DNA from: Mucilaginibacter gilvus
Lineage (GTDB): Bacteria > Bacteroidota > Bacteroidia > Sphingobacteriales > Sphingobacteriaceae
Direction: 5' to 3'
NCBI RefSeq assembly: GCF_004054195.1
Contig: NZ_SBIW01000006.1
Coordinates: forward strand, 255,653 to 319,652
Length of the DNA: 64,000 nt
Positions within the stretch are counted from its first letter, which is position 1; each line of letters opens with the position of its first letter. The position numbers and the translations under genes were made by a program. The notes under the pieces were generated by a model. The model ran no database searches, was not told the DNA's origin, and worked only from the letters and a program-made list of their open reading frames with translations. Below, one piece after another: positions 42,043 to 49,914 of the stretch.

Positions 42043-42600
42043 CTAATCCTCCCGCTTCCCCTCTGCACTCGCCTTTATTAATTTCTCTAACCGGTTCAGT
42101 TGCGTTTTTTCCTGCTTTGCCGACATGATGCGATGATGCCAGACCTTTTTATACCAGGGTGCCTGCGACTGGAAGAACGCCCAAGCCTTTTCGTTTACTT
42201 TAAACTGCTCTTCGTAAGCTGGTGCCAGCGTCATTTCCTCATTCTCGAAACTGTAGATCGCCGAGCGCTTTTCTTCGCGCTTGGCATAGGCGGCAATGCC
42301 GGCAGGCTGCATCAGGCCGTTTTCTGTAAGGTGGGCTACTTTTTTAATATTGACGGCGCTCCAGATGCTTTTGGGCTTGCGCGGCGTAAATCTAATGCTG
42401 TAGCTATCCTCATTGATGTTTTTACGCACGCCATCTATCCAGCCAAAACACAGCGCCTGGTCTACAGATTGCGGCCAGGTAATACTGTGCTTTCCGCTGC
42501 CTGTTTTATAAAAACCAACCTGTAGTTCGGTTTGGCTGGCGTGGTTATACTGCAGCCAGCCGCGAAATTCCTCTTGTGTTTTAAAAAAGGTTGGGTCCAT
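42043..42600 (-). CDS. YdeI/OmpD-associated family protein
   Basis: 185 residues. The blocks EFRGWLQYNHASQTELQVGF, DQALCFGWIDGVRKNI, SYSIRFTPRKPKSIWSAVN and the basic C-terminus are those of the bacteriocin-protection YdeI/OmpD-associated family, probably a helical DUF1801-like domain. YdeI in other bacteria affects resistance to antimicrobial peptides. It is convergent with the GH97 gene, 28 bp from its stop. Confidence 0.85.
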   Translation of the reverse strand: MDPTFFKTQEEFRGWLQYNHASQTELQVGFYKTGSGKHSITWPQSVDQALCFGWIDGVRKNINEDSYSIRFTPRKPKSIWSAVNIKKVAHLTENGLMQPAGIAAYAKREEKRSAIYSFENEEMTLAPAYEEQFKVNEKAWAFFQSQAPWYKKVWHHRIMSAKQEKTQLNRLEKLIKASAEGKRED

Positions 42601-42621
42601 CGCGGCTAAGATACAGCGCGA

Positions 42622-42834
42622 TTACGATTTTTTCGCCGTAGCTACAATAACTATACCGCCAACCAATAAAATACCGCCCAGGTATGGTGGCCAGTTTACC
42701 GTTTTTTGCTTGTCGGCCGAGATTTGGATGGGGCCTGCATCAACTATTTTCTCCTTTTTGGTATAGGTAAAACCTGTCCATATCAACATGGCCGCGCCAA
42801 TTACGATAAGTACTATTCCGATTGTTCTGTTCAT
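42622..42834 (-). CDS. Small two-helix membrane protein
   Basis: 70 residues with two hydrophobic segments (about 4-22 and 50-66), separated by a loop containing DAGPIQISADKQK. The pattern of short helices with a K-rich end (VIVATAKKS) suggests a small inner-membrane protein. I recognise no family. It is 21 bp upstream of the YdeI gene on the same strand; a leader repeat precedes its ATG. Confidence 0.62.
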   Translation of the reverse strand: MNRTIGIVLIVIGAAMLIWTGFTYTKKEKIVDAGPIQISADKQKTVNWPPYLGGILLVGGIVIVATAKKS

Positions 42835-42884
42835 ATTGTTTTTTGATTACACGGATTTGGGGATAATTACGCCGATTAAAATGA
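42835..42884 (-). repeat. Leader repeat upstream of the small membrane protein gene
   Basis: On the minus strand it reads TAATCGGCGTAATTATCCCC then AAATCCGTGTAATCAAAAAA, ending right before the ATG at 42834. The copy at 54319-54366 is almost the same over most of its length: both end with GTAATCAAAAAA before a start codon. The rest of the gap 42885-43011 shows nothing I can name. Confidence 0.6.
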
Positions 42885-43011
42885 TCTACTAATTCACCTG
42901 TGATTGATGTAGACAATATGGATTACAGGGAAATTGTTTGCGACGGGCACAGAATTAAACTTTGATATTGGAAATTCGGTATTCGATATAAAGCTCTTAA
43001 AGTTAATGTAA

Positions 43012-43242
43012 TTATCCCTCGCTTATCATCTTCAGGTCGTAGTCATGATCGTACAGCTGAGTGTTATGGATATTCCAGTCGTCAATATCAATTTCACCCG
43101 GGTTGGTTTGATAATGACTATCGTTATTAGGGCACTTAAGCTGGTACAACCCATGCTCTGCAAGGGAAATAATTGGGGCCGAGCCACAAAGCTTGCACCC
43201 TTTACATTTAAATGATTCCGGAATGTTGATATAACCCTTCAT
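43012..43242 (-). CDS. Small Cys-rich zinc-ribbon-like protein, copy 1
   Basis: 76 residues. It begins MKGYINIPESFKCKGCKLCG and continues with P-I-I-S and K-C-P-N-N-D-S-H-Y-Q-T, then EIDIDDWNIHN. Cys13, Cys16, Cys19 and Cys37 with a following His43 could form a zinc ribbon; the C-x-x-C-G...P, C-P-N and D-W-N layout resembles Lar-like (restriction-alleviation) zinc ribbons, though the function need not be the same. It is a paralogue of 43364-43582, which lies 121 bp away on the same strand. Confidence 0.65.
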   Translation of the reverse strand: MKGYINIPESFKCKGCKLCGSAPIISLAEHGLYQLKCPNNDSHYQTNPGEIDIDDWNIHNTQLYDHDYDLKMISEG

Positions 43243-43363
43243 AACCTTATTATTAATTGGTAATCAGGTGGTTCTGACGGTACAGAATCGAAATGGTTTA
43301 ATATTGATTAATTTATTATCAATATTAGAAAATTATTTAATAGATAAAATACTAATTACCTAC

Positions 43364-43582
43364 TCATAATTTCAAATCGTAATCATTATCGTACAGCAGG
43401 GCGTTGTGGATGTTCCAGTCTTCAATATCAATAATTCCGGGGGTGGTTTGATAGTGAGTTTCGTTATTAGGGCATTTAACTACATACCCTTCAATACCCG
43501 CGTGCGCTATGATAGGCCGCGCGCCGCATTCACGGCAAGGTTTGCAATAAACAGACTTCGGGATGTTAACGTAGCCTCTCAT
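43364..43582 (-). CDS. Small Cys-rich zinc-ribbon-like protein, copy 2
   Basis: 72 residues from the ATG at 43582 (MRGYVNIPKSVYCKPCRECG); an upstream ATG at 43627 is less likely because the paralogue starts with the same M-(K/R)-G-Y-(I/V)-N-I-P. Cys residues at the start (C-x-x-C-x-x-C-G), then K-C-P-N-N-E-T-H-Y-Q-T, and the ending DWNIHNALLYDNDYDLKL mirror copy 1. A Lar-like zinc ribbon is suspected. No partner gene is nearby. Confidence 0.65.
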   Translation of the reverse strand: MRGYVNIPKSVYCKPCRECGARPIIAHAGIEGYVVKCPNNETHYQTTPGIIDIEDWNIHNALLYDNDYDLKL

Positions 43583-43653
43583 AGTTATATATGCGCAAAA
43601 ACCATTCCGTGTGGTTGTGCCACACACGAAATAATTGTCAACGCAACTATTAA

Positions 43654-44127
43654 TTATTTAGCGTCGTTAATTTCTATGAGGTAACCGTCGGGGTCGTTAA
43701 TATAAATTTGGTTTACTCCATCTACGCGATGCTCGGTTTTACCGGTTTCGCCTTTCCAGTTACTGTAGGGGATGTTCATGGTGCCAAGGCGGCTTACAAA
43801 TGCGGTGATGGATGGTACGCTAAAGCACAAATGCACGCCGCGGGGGTAATCTGCTTTGGGGCAATTGGCCTGGATAATGTGCATTTGCAGGTTGGGGCCA
43901 ATACTGTACCAGGTGTGTACGGTATCTTTAAAAGGATTTGGGATGATCTTTAATTGCAGCACCTCGGTATAAAACTTATTGCTCACTTTTAAGTTGGCAG
44001 AGCAGAGCGCAGCGTGGTTAAATGTAGTTTGTGCCTGGCTTATAAATGGCAAACAGCAAAAAACACATATAATGACAGCTTTAAAAGCATTAACCTTTAA
44101 ACTTTGAGGGCGGTTGATTATAAGCAT
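43654..44127 (-). CDS. Secreted VOC (glyoxalase-like) protein
   Basis: 157 residues from the ATG at 44127. A signal peptide or anchor (VNAFKAVIICVFCCLPFISQ) precedes one vicinal-oxygen-chelate domain: FNHAALCSANLKVSNKFYTE, PRGVHLCFSVPSI and the final IYINDPDGYLIEIND, with the metal-binding His and Glu (HAAL, HLCF, LIEI) in place. Export is unusual for this family. A glyoxalase or dioxygenase-type reaction cannot be told apart. Confidence 0.8.
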   Translation of the reverse strand: MLIINRPQSLKVNAFKAVIICVFCCLPFISQAQTTFNHAALCSANLKVSNKFYTEVLQLKIIPNPFKDTVHTWYSIGPNLQMHIIQANCPKADYPRGVHLCFSVPSITAFVSRLGTMNIPYSNWKGETGKTEHRVDGVNQIYINDPDGYLIEINDAK

Positions 44128-44298
44128 GGGGGTATACAGTTGTTTATGCGATAAATATACATGCGCCAACGCCTATCTCATAATTTTATTTGTAACAAAT
44201 ACACTTGCAAATATTTATGAATATCTTAGTATGATACACCTTCAAACCTCGTTGCATGGCAATCGTAAAAAACATTAAAACCGTGGCAGCCATTAAGC

Positions 44299-44895
44299 AT
44301 GGTTGCCTGGCTTGGTGTTATTTCGCAATTTTACACCTCGGTGCCTGCTTACCTCGCAAAGGGGCGCACCTTAGGCGGCACACTGGTAGAGTTATTCAGC
44401 TTTTTTACCATCCAAACCAATACACTGGTAGCCGTTTGCTTTACCGCCGCGGCGCTTGGCAGTACGCAATCCGCTTTTTTTAAACGGAGGGGCACGCTAA
44501 CCTCGGTTGCCGTAAACATCAGCATCGTGGCGCTGGTTTTCAATTTGGTTTTACGCTCCACCTATCACCCGGTTGGTTTGGCCAGCCTGAGCAACGAACT
44601 GGTTCATGTAATAACCCCTGCACTGTTTATCATTTACTGGCTGGCATTTGTGCCCAAGGATAACATTAACTGGAAAGATGGTTTCTCATGGCTTTGGTAC
44701 CCGGCAAGTTACCTGGTGTATATTTTAATGCGGGGTGCCATTTGCGGCCTTTACCCCTATTTCTTTTTAGATGCAGGCAAATATGGCTATCCAAGAACAG
44801 CCCTTAATATCGGAGTTCTGCTCATCGTTTTTTTGATAATGGATATGCTGTATATTTTTATTGCTAAACTGATAAACCGGTATTTTGGGGCTTAA
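44299..44895 (+). CDS. Pr6Pr family membrane protein, possibly frameshifted at the N-terminus
   Basis: 198 residues with six membrane segments; FSFFTIQTNTLVAVCFTAAA and LRSTYHPVGL with LVHVITPALFIIYWLAF are the Pr6Pr (six-helix) signature. The frame 44256 upstream reads MAIVKNIKTVAAIK, the kind of start expected for this family, but it is out of frame by one base with the main frame, which begins MVAWLGVISQFY at 44299. Joined near 44295-44299 they would give a natural N-terminus. Either the ATG at 44299 is real or there is a small indel. Confidence 0.78.
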   Translation: MVAWLGVISQFYTSVPAYLAKGRTLGGTLVELFSFFTIQTNTLVAVCFTAAALGSTQSAFFKRRGTLTSVAVNISIVALVFNLVLRSTYHPVGLASLSNELVHVITPALFIIYWLAFVPKDNINWKDGFSWLWYPASYLVYILMRGAICGLYPYFFLDAGKYGYPRTALNIGVLLIVFLIMDMLYIFIAKLINRYFGA

Positions 44896-45049
44896 GTCTA
44901 CTTGCAGCTGCCGTCTTACTTGTCCCCACTCCACCCCCTCCTTTCCTTTTGTAACGTTTATGTGATACTGTTTACGCGGACTAAACTTTACTCCCCGGGC
45001 TTAGTTTAACTTATAAAAGAAACAGAAATTAACATTCAACATAAACACC

Positions 45050-45250
45050 ATGAAAAAGGAAATAGTAAAAATGCTGGCCCTGCTTTTATTTGGAACCGTC
45101 GCATTATCAAGCTGTGCAATAGATAACACCCGTACCCATCGCAGGTATAATAACGACAGGCATCACGACCGTAAGGGTGATAATAACCGCGATGGCTACC
45201 ATAACCGCGACAATAACAACAACGGCAGTTACAACCACAGCAATTATTAA
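45050..45250 (+). CDS. Small lipoprotein, Asn/His/Arg-rich
   Basis: 66 residues. A lipoprotein signal ends L-S-S-C (Cys22), then a low-complexity tail of Asn, Asp, Arg, His and Tyr (RHHDRKGDNNRDGYHNRDNN) follows. It is probably an outer-membrane lipoprotein of unknown role. It is followed 42 bp later by another small secreted basic protein, so the two may be co-transcribed. Confidence 0.65.
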   Translation: MKKEIVKMLALLLFGTVALSSCAIDNTRTHRRYNNDRHHDRKGDNNRDGYHNRDNNNNGSYNHSNY

Positions 45251-45292
45251 TATAATCAACCCAAATAAATTCAACAATTAAATAAAAACATC

Positions 45293-45580
45293 ATGAAATA
45301 CATTAAAATATTAGCCGTAACCATCATCGCTTTATTCGCCTTTGAAGGCGCAAAAGCCCAGGTAGTAGTAAGAGCGCGTGTAGGCGCACCGGTTCATCAA
45401 CGTACCGTAGTAACCACACGCCCGGTTTACCGCCATGCTTACCGCCGTACCGTGGTGGCATCACGCCCGGTAGTTTATCACCGCCCATACCGTCGGGCAG
45501 TGGTAGTTAGCCGCCCTGCATACCGCAGAACGGTAGTTTATCACCACCCTTACAAACGTGTAGTGGTTAGGCGGTATTAA
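45293..45580 (+). CDS. Secreted Arg/Val/Tyr-repeat protein
   Basis: 95 residues with a signal peptide (about 1-22, ending AKAQ). The mature part is a repeat of Y-R-R-(T/A)-V-V and S-R-P-(V/A)-Y or V-Y-H-(R/H)-P-Y, four or five times over, and is strongly basic. It resembles the 35688-36050 product, which has the same secreted R-P-V-Y style. Function unknown; a structural or nucleic-acid/polysaccharide-binding envelope protein is one idea. Confidence 0.7.
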   Translation: MKYIKILAVTIIALFAFEGAKAQVVVRARVGAPVHQRTVVTTRPVYRHAYRRTVVASRPVVYHRPYRRAVVVSRPAYRRTVVYHHPYKRVVVRRY

Positions 45581-45662
45581 TAACCATAGAGAAGCAATAT
45601 TTTGCGTCTGCTAACAAGAATCCATAAAAAAAGACGCGAAGTATCGCGCCTCTACATAAATC

Positions 45663-45697
45663 AAAAGCGCTCCCGGCATTCGGGAGCGCTTTTTTTT
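45663..45697. terminator. Bidirectional terminator between convergent genes
   Basis: AAAAGCGCTCCCG (45663-45675) pairs perfectly with CGGGAGCGCTTTT (45681-45693) over a GCATT loop, followed on the plus strand by a T run to 45697. The A run on the left serves the minus strand, where the GH16 gene ends. Confidence 0.92.
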
Positions 45698-46544
45698 ATT
45701 TGGTTACCAGCACCCAGTCTACATAGGTTTTGGCGTCTCCGCTTTTTATTTTATCTACAGATGATTGCGACAGGCCGAAATAAGGTTCTTTCACCTTATT
45801 AACTCCATTTGGATAGCCGCCACCCAAAGCAAAATTCAGGATAACGAACTTGGGGTTATCAAATGCCCATCGGCCATATTTTTCTACCATAGCTTTGGTT
45901 ACTGTGTAGGTTATTACATCATCTACCTTAAAAACAAGGCTGGCGGCTGTCCATTCAACCGTGTAAACATGCCATTGGGTTACATCTACCCCTTTGGGGA
46001 AAAACGCCCGGTAGGCCAATGGGGTATTGCCAAAGTAGCCCGGGCCGTGCAGGGCGTTGCTTGTCCAGCTGCTGTCGCCAACAGTTTCCATAATGTCTAT
46101 CTCACCGCAATCTGGCCATTTGCCTTTGCCTAACAGCCAAAATGCCGGCCATAGGCCCGCGCCGGCCGGGATTTTCATCCTTGCCGAAAATGTGCCGTAG
46201 GTGAACATCATTTTATCGCGCGTGTTTATCCTGCCCGATACAAAATCGTATTTCTTTTGCTCTTTACTGGTATGCCCCGCTTTGTAAACGGCTTTTAACA
46301 CCAGCGCGCCATTGGTTGCCCCTTCGGCTTGGCCATTCACCAGATCAATCGTACCTGCCGAATCTATATAAGCCTGCTGCTCATCGTTCACTGTTCGCCC
46401 GGTAACTTCTACATTCCATTTGCCGCGGTTGAGGGTTTTGCTGTTAAAATCTTCAAAAAACAAGGTATCCTTTTTGGTTTGCTGCGCGACGGACGCAGAT
46501 GAAACGAACAATAGAGCCGATAGCGTAAGCAGGTAGTATCTCAT
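45696..46544 (-). CDS. Secreted GH16 endo-beta-glucanase (laminarinase-like)
   Basis: 282 residues with a signal peptide (about 1-21). The GH16 catalytic motif E-x-D-x-x-E is at 148-153 (GEIDIMETVG), with Glu148 and Glu153 as nucleophile and acid/base. GLWPAFWLLG precedes it and HVYTVEW follows, as in laminarinases. This makes an endo-1,3 or 1,3-1,4-beta-glucanase likely. With the GH5 and GH3 it forms a beta-glucan set, though scattered over the window. Confidence 0.9.
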   Translation of the reverse strand: MRYYLLTLSALLFVSSASVAQQTKKDTLFFEDFNSKTLNRGKWNVEVTGRTVNDEQQAYIDSAGTIDLVNGQAEGATNGALVLKAVYKAGHTSKEQKKYDFVSGRINTRDKMMFTYGTFSARMKIPAGAGLWPAFWLLGKGKWPDCGEIDIMETVGDSSWTSNALHGPGYFGNTPLAYRAFFPKGVDVTQWHVYTVEWTAASLVFKVDDVITYTVTKAMVEKYGRWAFDNPKFVILNFALGGGYPNGVNKVKEPYFGLSQSSVDKIKSGDAKTYVDWVLVTK

Positions 46545-46651
46545 AAATTAAAATTAGCGGTTAAAAATAGGAATTTGCGCGGAAAAGGCAACTCAATTTT
46601 ACACCCTAATTACCTTAGCTTGGTTATCTTGCGGCCTTACCCGGTTATACT

Positions 46652-47914
46652 ATGCATAGAGGTGGTTTTTTAAATGTGTTTTTAATTATAGCGGCAATAA
46701 CGCTGCTGATGGATTGGTACGTGATCCACGGATTACGCAGCTTAACAGCCGATTGGCAATCGCGCCCATGGCGCTTAATTGTACTTTGGGGCTACGCGGT
46801 TATCTCTATAGGTGTAACAGTGGTGTTTATGGCCGGCTTTGGCAGCTATAGCACCGCCAAGGGCATGACACCCTTCCACGAGTGGATGCTGAGCCTGCTA
46901 CTCACCTTCTTTATCACCAAACTATTCTTTATCATTATCATTTCGCTGGGCGATCTCGGCAGGTTCTTATATGGCGTTGGCGATAATATTATGAATAATA
47001 AGCCAGAAGACCAGCCATTCTTCCCCGAGCGGCGCAAGTTTATTGTGCAGGCCGCGCTGCTGATAGCCGCTGTGCCTTTTACCGGTTTTTTATACGCCAT
47101 GATAAGAGGCAAGTACGATTATAAAGTACACCGCACCACTATTTACTATGACGACCTGCCCGAGGCTTTTGATGGTTTTACCATTACCCAGCTTTCGGAT
47201 ATCCATTCCGGTAGTTTTGATAATGTAACCGCCATGCAACGGGGGATAGATCTCGCCAAAAGCCAAAAATCAGATCTGTTTGTATTCACCGGCGATCTGG
47301 TAAACAACGCCGCCTGGGAAATTGAGCAATATATAGACAGGTTTAGTCAGTTAAAAGCCCCTTACGGGCAATTCTCTATCCTGGGCAATCACGATTATGG
47401 CGACTACATCCCATGGGCGAGTCCCGAAGAAAAAGCAGCAAACCTGCAAAAGTTAAAACGCCACCACGGCGAGTTGGGCTACCGTTTGTTACTTAACGAG
47501 AATGTGGTAATAGAAAAAGGCGGACAAAAGATCTCGCTGATTGGTGTAGAGAACTGGGGTAAAGGTTTTATACAGATAGGAGATTTGGACAAGGCCCTGA
47601 GCGGCGTAGATAATGATGCATTTAAGATCTTGCTCTCGCATGACCCTACCCATTGGGAAGAAAAAGTGCGCTACAACCCTACCGATATTCACTTAACCCT
47701 GGCGGGCCACACCCACGGCGCGCAGTTTGGTATTGAAACGGCAGGCATTAAATGGAGCCCGGTTAAATACCGCTACCTGGATTGGGCCGGCCTCATCAAT
47801 CACCAAAACCGCTATCTGTACGTAAACAGGGGCTTCGGCTTTTTGGCCTTCTCGGGCCGGCTGGGCATTTGGCCGGAGATTACGGTGATCACTCTGAAAA
47901 GAAAGGTGGCGTAA
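46652..47914 (+). CDS. Membrane-bound metallophosphoesterase, YkuE/YaeI-like
   Basis: 420 residues. The first 150 hold four membrane helices; the rest is a calcineurin-like phosphoesterase with LSDIHSG, FTGDLVNN, LGNHDYGD, LLSHDP and GHTHGAQFG, the full set of metal ligands. In YkuE/YaeI-like enzymes this is a membrane-associated phosphatase, for instance on lipids. The physiological substrate is unknown. A small basic protein gene follows at 47997. Confidence 0.9.
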   Translation: MHRGGFLNVFLIIAAITLLMDWYVIHGLRSLTADWQSRPWRLIVLWGYAVISIGVTVVFMAGFGSYSTAKGMTPFHEWMLSLLLTFFITKLFFIIIISLGDLGRFLYGVGDNIMNNKPEDQPFFPERRKFIVQAALLIAAVPFTGFLYAMIRGKYDYKVHRTTIYYDDLPEAFDGFTITQLSDIHSGSFDNVTAMQRGIDLAKSQKSDLFVFTGDLVNNAAWEIEQYIDRFSQLKAPYGQFSILGNHDYGDYIPWASPEEKAANLQKLKRHHGELGYRLLLNENVVIEKGGQKISLIGVENWGKGFIQIGDLDKALSGVDNDAFKILLSHDPTHWEEKVRYNPTDIHLTLAGHTHGAQFGIETAGIKWSPVKYRYLDWAGLINHQNRYLYVNRGFGFLAFSGRLGIWPEITVITLKRKVA

Positions 47915-47996
47915 TTGGCTCGCTTTTCCAAGATCGTTAATGATGCGCACTGTTAATTTCCCTCAAACAAAACTCCATTTTTCGCCTTACTACTTT

Positions 47997-48206
47997 ATGG
48001 AAAAGAAAAAAATAGGTACCGCAAAAGCCCCGGCAGCACGCAGTAACGACCATAATGCCCTTGAAGTAATGAAACCATTTTTAAGCTTCGGCTTGAAGGC
48101 TATGGCAGTTATCGGCAGCGCGCTGGTTACTATTGTTCGCAATATCCCCAAACCGGAGAATCACACCTCAAAACCCAAGAAAGACGGTAGGATAATTAAG
48201 ATATAG
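47997..48206 (+). CDS. Small basic hypothetical protein
   Basis: 69 residues from the ATG at 47997 (MEKKKIGTAKAPAAR). One moderately hydrophobic stretch (about 26-47, PFLSFGLKAMAVIGSALVTI) is flanked by Lys/Arg-rich ends. It may be a small membrane-associated protein. The start at 47940 would add 19 residues of poor quality. Convergent with the ABC ATPase gene. Confidence 0.55.
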   Translation: MEKKKIGTAKAPAARSNDHNALEVMKPFLSFGLKAMAVIGSALVTIVRNIPKPENHTSKPKKDGRIIKI

Positions 48207-48298
48207 GGCGATTTCGGAATTCGCATGTGAGATTTCGGATTGATACAATTAGAGGGCTTATTCTTATCCTGATGTATTGTCTCTTGACTCTATCTGCT

Positions 48299-49312
48299 CT
48301 AGGAGAGCCATTTGCCAAATTCGTAGTACTTATCTACTTTGATGCCTACTTTACTGCCAACCTTGTACTTGGCCCTATTATAATTACGCACACGGAGCGA
48401 TACCTCATCGCGCTCGATAACCAATTCCTCAAAAAATCCTTTAAACAGCACTTGCTTTACCGTCCATTTTTTGGCTGCGCCGATACCGCCTATGCTAATG
48501 TTCTCGGCATAGATAACTACGGTACCGCGTTTAGATTTGATGCCGCAAACCGCAGCCTCAGCAGCAGTAAGTTCGCTGCAGGCGACTAATATTTTGGCCG
48601 TATATAATAGTTTTGGCGAGTGGTAAAGCTTTTCTGGGGTACCATGCTCTACTATCTCACCTTCTTTGATCACAATAAGTTCATCGGCCATGGATAACAA
48701 CTCCGCCGGATCGTGCGAAACCAATATCACGGTTACGCCCCACTCTTTTACAATCTGGCGGATGTCGTGCTGCAGTGCCTCGCGATAATTGGCATCTACC
48801 TGGTTAAAGGGTTCATCCAGCATCAATACTTCGGGGCGGTTTATCAGGGCCTTGGCGATGGTAACACGTTGTTTTTCGCCGCCGCTCAGTTTACCGAACG
48901 ATTGTTCTTTTAGTCCGTAAATACCTAATAGATTGAGTGCCTGCGTAGTCTTTTGCACCTGGTAGTTAATATCCCCGGTGGGTAAGCCCGCACTTACATT
49001 ATACCAAACAGATTCGCCCATATCCATATCGCGGTTATCCTGCGTTACTATGGCAATGGCGGCGTGTTCGGGGGCAAAACCCTCGCTTCGTTGTTTTAGC
49101 ACCTGCGAGTGAAAGAATACGTCGCCCGAATCGGGTTTCATGGTACCGCTGAGCAATTTAAGCAGGGTTGTTTTACCGCTGCCGCTTTCGCCAACAATGG
49201 CGGTGATTTTCCCTTTAGGTATAAAAATAGTGATGTTGTTTACCCCTGTAGATTTATCGCCAAAAAAGTTCTTGGTTATGGATATGGTTTCCAGTATCAG
49301 TTCAGCACTCAT
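48299..49312 (-). CDS. ABC-transporter ATP-binding protein with C-terminal domain
   Basis: 337 residues. Walker A GESGSGKTT (41-49), Q-loop VTQDNR, signature LSGGEKQRV, Walker B VLMLDEPF and switch His in VSHDP form a complete ABC ATPase. A C-terminal region of about 90 residues (from about 245) has the beta-rich look of a TOBE-type regulatory domain, as in PotA/FbpC importers. No permease or binding-protein gene lies in the neighbourhood, so it may work with a distant permease. Confidence 0.85.
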   Translation of the reverse strand: MSAELILETISITKNFFGDKSTGVNNITIFIPKGKITAIVGESGSGKTTLLKLLSGTMKPDSGDVFFHSQVLKQRSEGFAPEHAAIAIVTQDNRDMDMGESVWYNVSAGLPTGDINYQVQKTTQALNLLGIYGLKEQSFGKLSGGEKQRVTIAKALINRPEVLMLDEPFNQVDANYREALQHDIRQIVKEWGVTVILVSHDPAELLSMADELIVIKEGEIVEHGTPEKLYHSPKLLYTAKILVACSELTAAEAAVCGIKSKRGTVVIYAENISIGGIGAAKKWTVKQVLFKGFFEELVIERDEVSLRVRNYNRAKYKVGSKVGIKVDKYYEFGKWLS

Positions 49313-49468
49313 AAATATTCGCAGGGATTTTAACTTCTCTCAAACCTAATCTATAAAAGTTTATCAGCCAAAAAAAAGTTAAAATGGGAGTATCTTCCGC
49401 TTGGTGATTTTACTCTCTCTCTACCCCTCTCTGCTACGCAAAGACGGGTATTTTTTTCTTTATTTTCT

Positions 49469-49527
49469 CTTCACCCCCTTTACCGCAGGTAGGGAGGGTC
49501 GAGCAGCGCAGCGCATTCGGGGTGAGT
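49469..49527 (-). repeat. Dispersed intergenic repeat (copy 2 of 2)
   Basis: Read on the minus strand it starts ACTCACCCCGAATGCGCTGC and runs to the end GGTAAAGGGGGTGAA. It is nearly the same as 3170-3232 on the plus strand. The 389-bp gap 49313-49701 also has a degenerate neighbour of similar composition at 49421-49450 (CCCTCTCTGCTACGCAAAGA) and otherwise nothing recognisable. Confidence 0.75.
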
Positions 49528-49701
49528 CAAATAGTCCACCCTTTGAAGTAGCAAACATGATATAGAAGGTCTCTCTTTCCTCCCGCTGCTCATCAAGGTG
49601 ACATATTGGAGCATAGAAATAACACATTTCCATTAAACCTTACCTCCCATTTCTTGTCGAAATAACAGAACACAACAATAAGAATATTAATTGCTACTAC
49701 C

Positions 49702-49854
49702 ATGAAAACTACCCTAACAACCATAAAAAACGACCTTTACCGTGTATTAGTTAAAGGCGATGCAGATACCGTACAAATGGCACACGTGTTTTTTATCCTG
49801 GCCGTACCCGCCTTAACTGCGTTATTTACTTTAAGCCAATTCCCTATATATTAA
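49702..49854 (+). CDS. 50-residue hypothetical protein with a C-terminal membrane helix
   Basis: An ATG at 49702 opens a 50-codon frame (MKTTLTTIKNDLYRVLVKGD, then DTVQMAHVFFILAVPALTA and LFTLSQFPIY) ending TAA at 49852-49854. The first half is polar and the second half is one hydrophobic helix, the layout of many small membrane proteins. Codon use is like the neighbouring genes. I recognise no family. It is 60 bp before the HAD gene on the same strand. Confidence 0.55.
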   Translation: MKTTLTTIKNDLYRVLVKGDADTVQMAHVFFILAVPALTALFTLSQFPIY

Positions 49855-49914
49855 TGGGCATAAGGAGCTGCTCCATAAAAATAAACTTCTATTTTTGCCG
49901 AACAAACTGCAAAA

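Noticed and set aside
48227..48589. 120-codon plus-strand frame at the end of the ABC ATPase gene
   Set aside because: It is antisense to the ATPase coding region, which is well supported, so it is a shadow.
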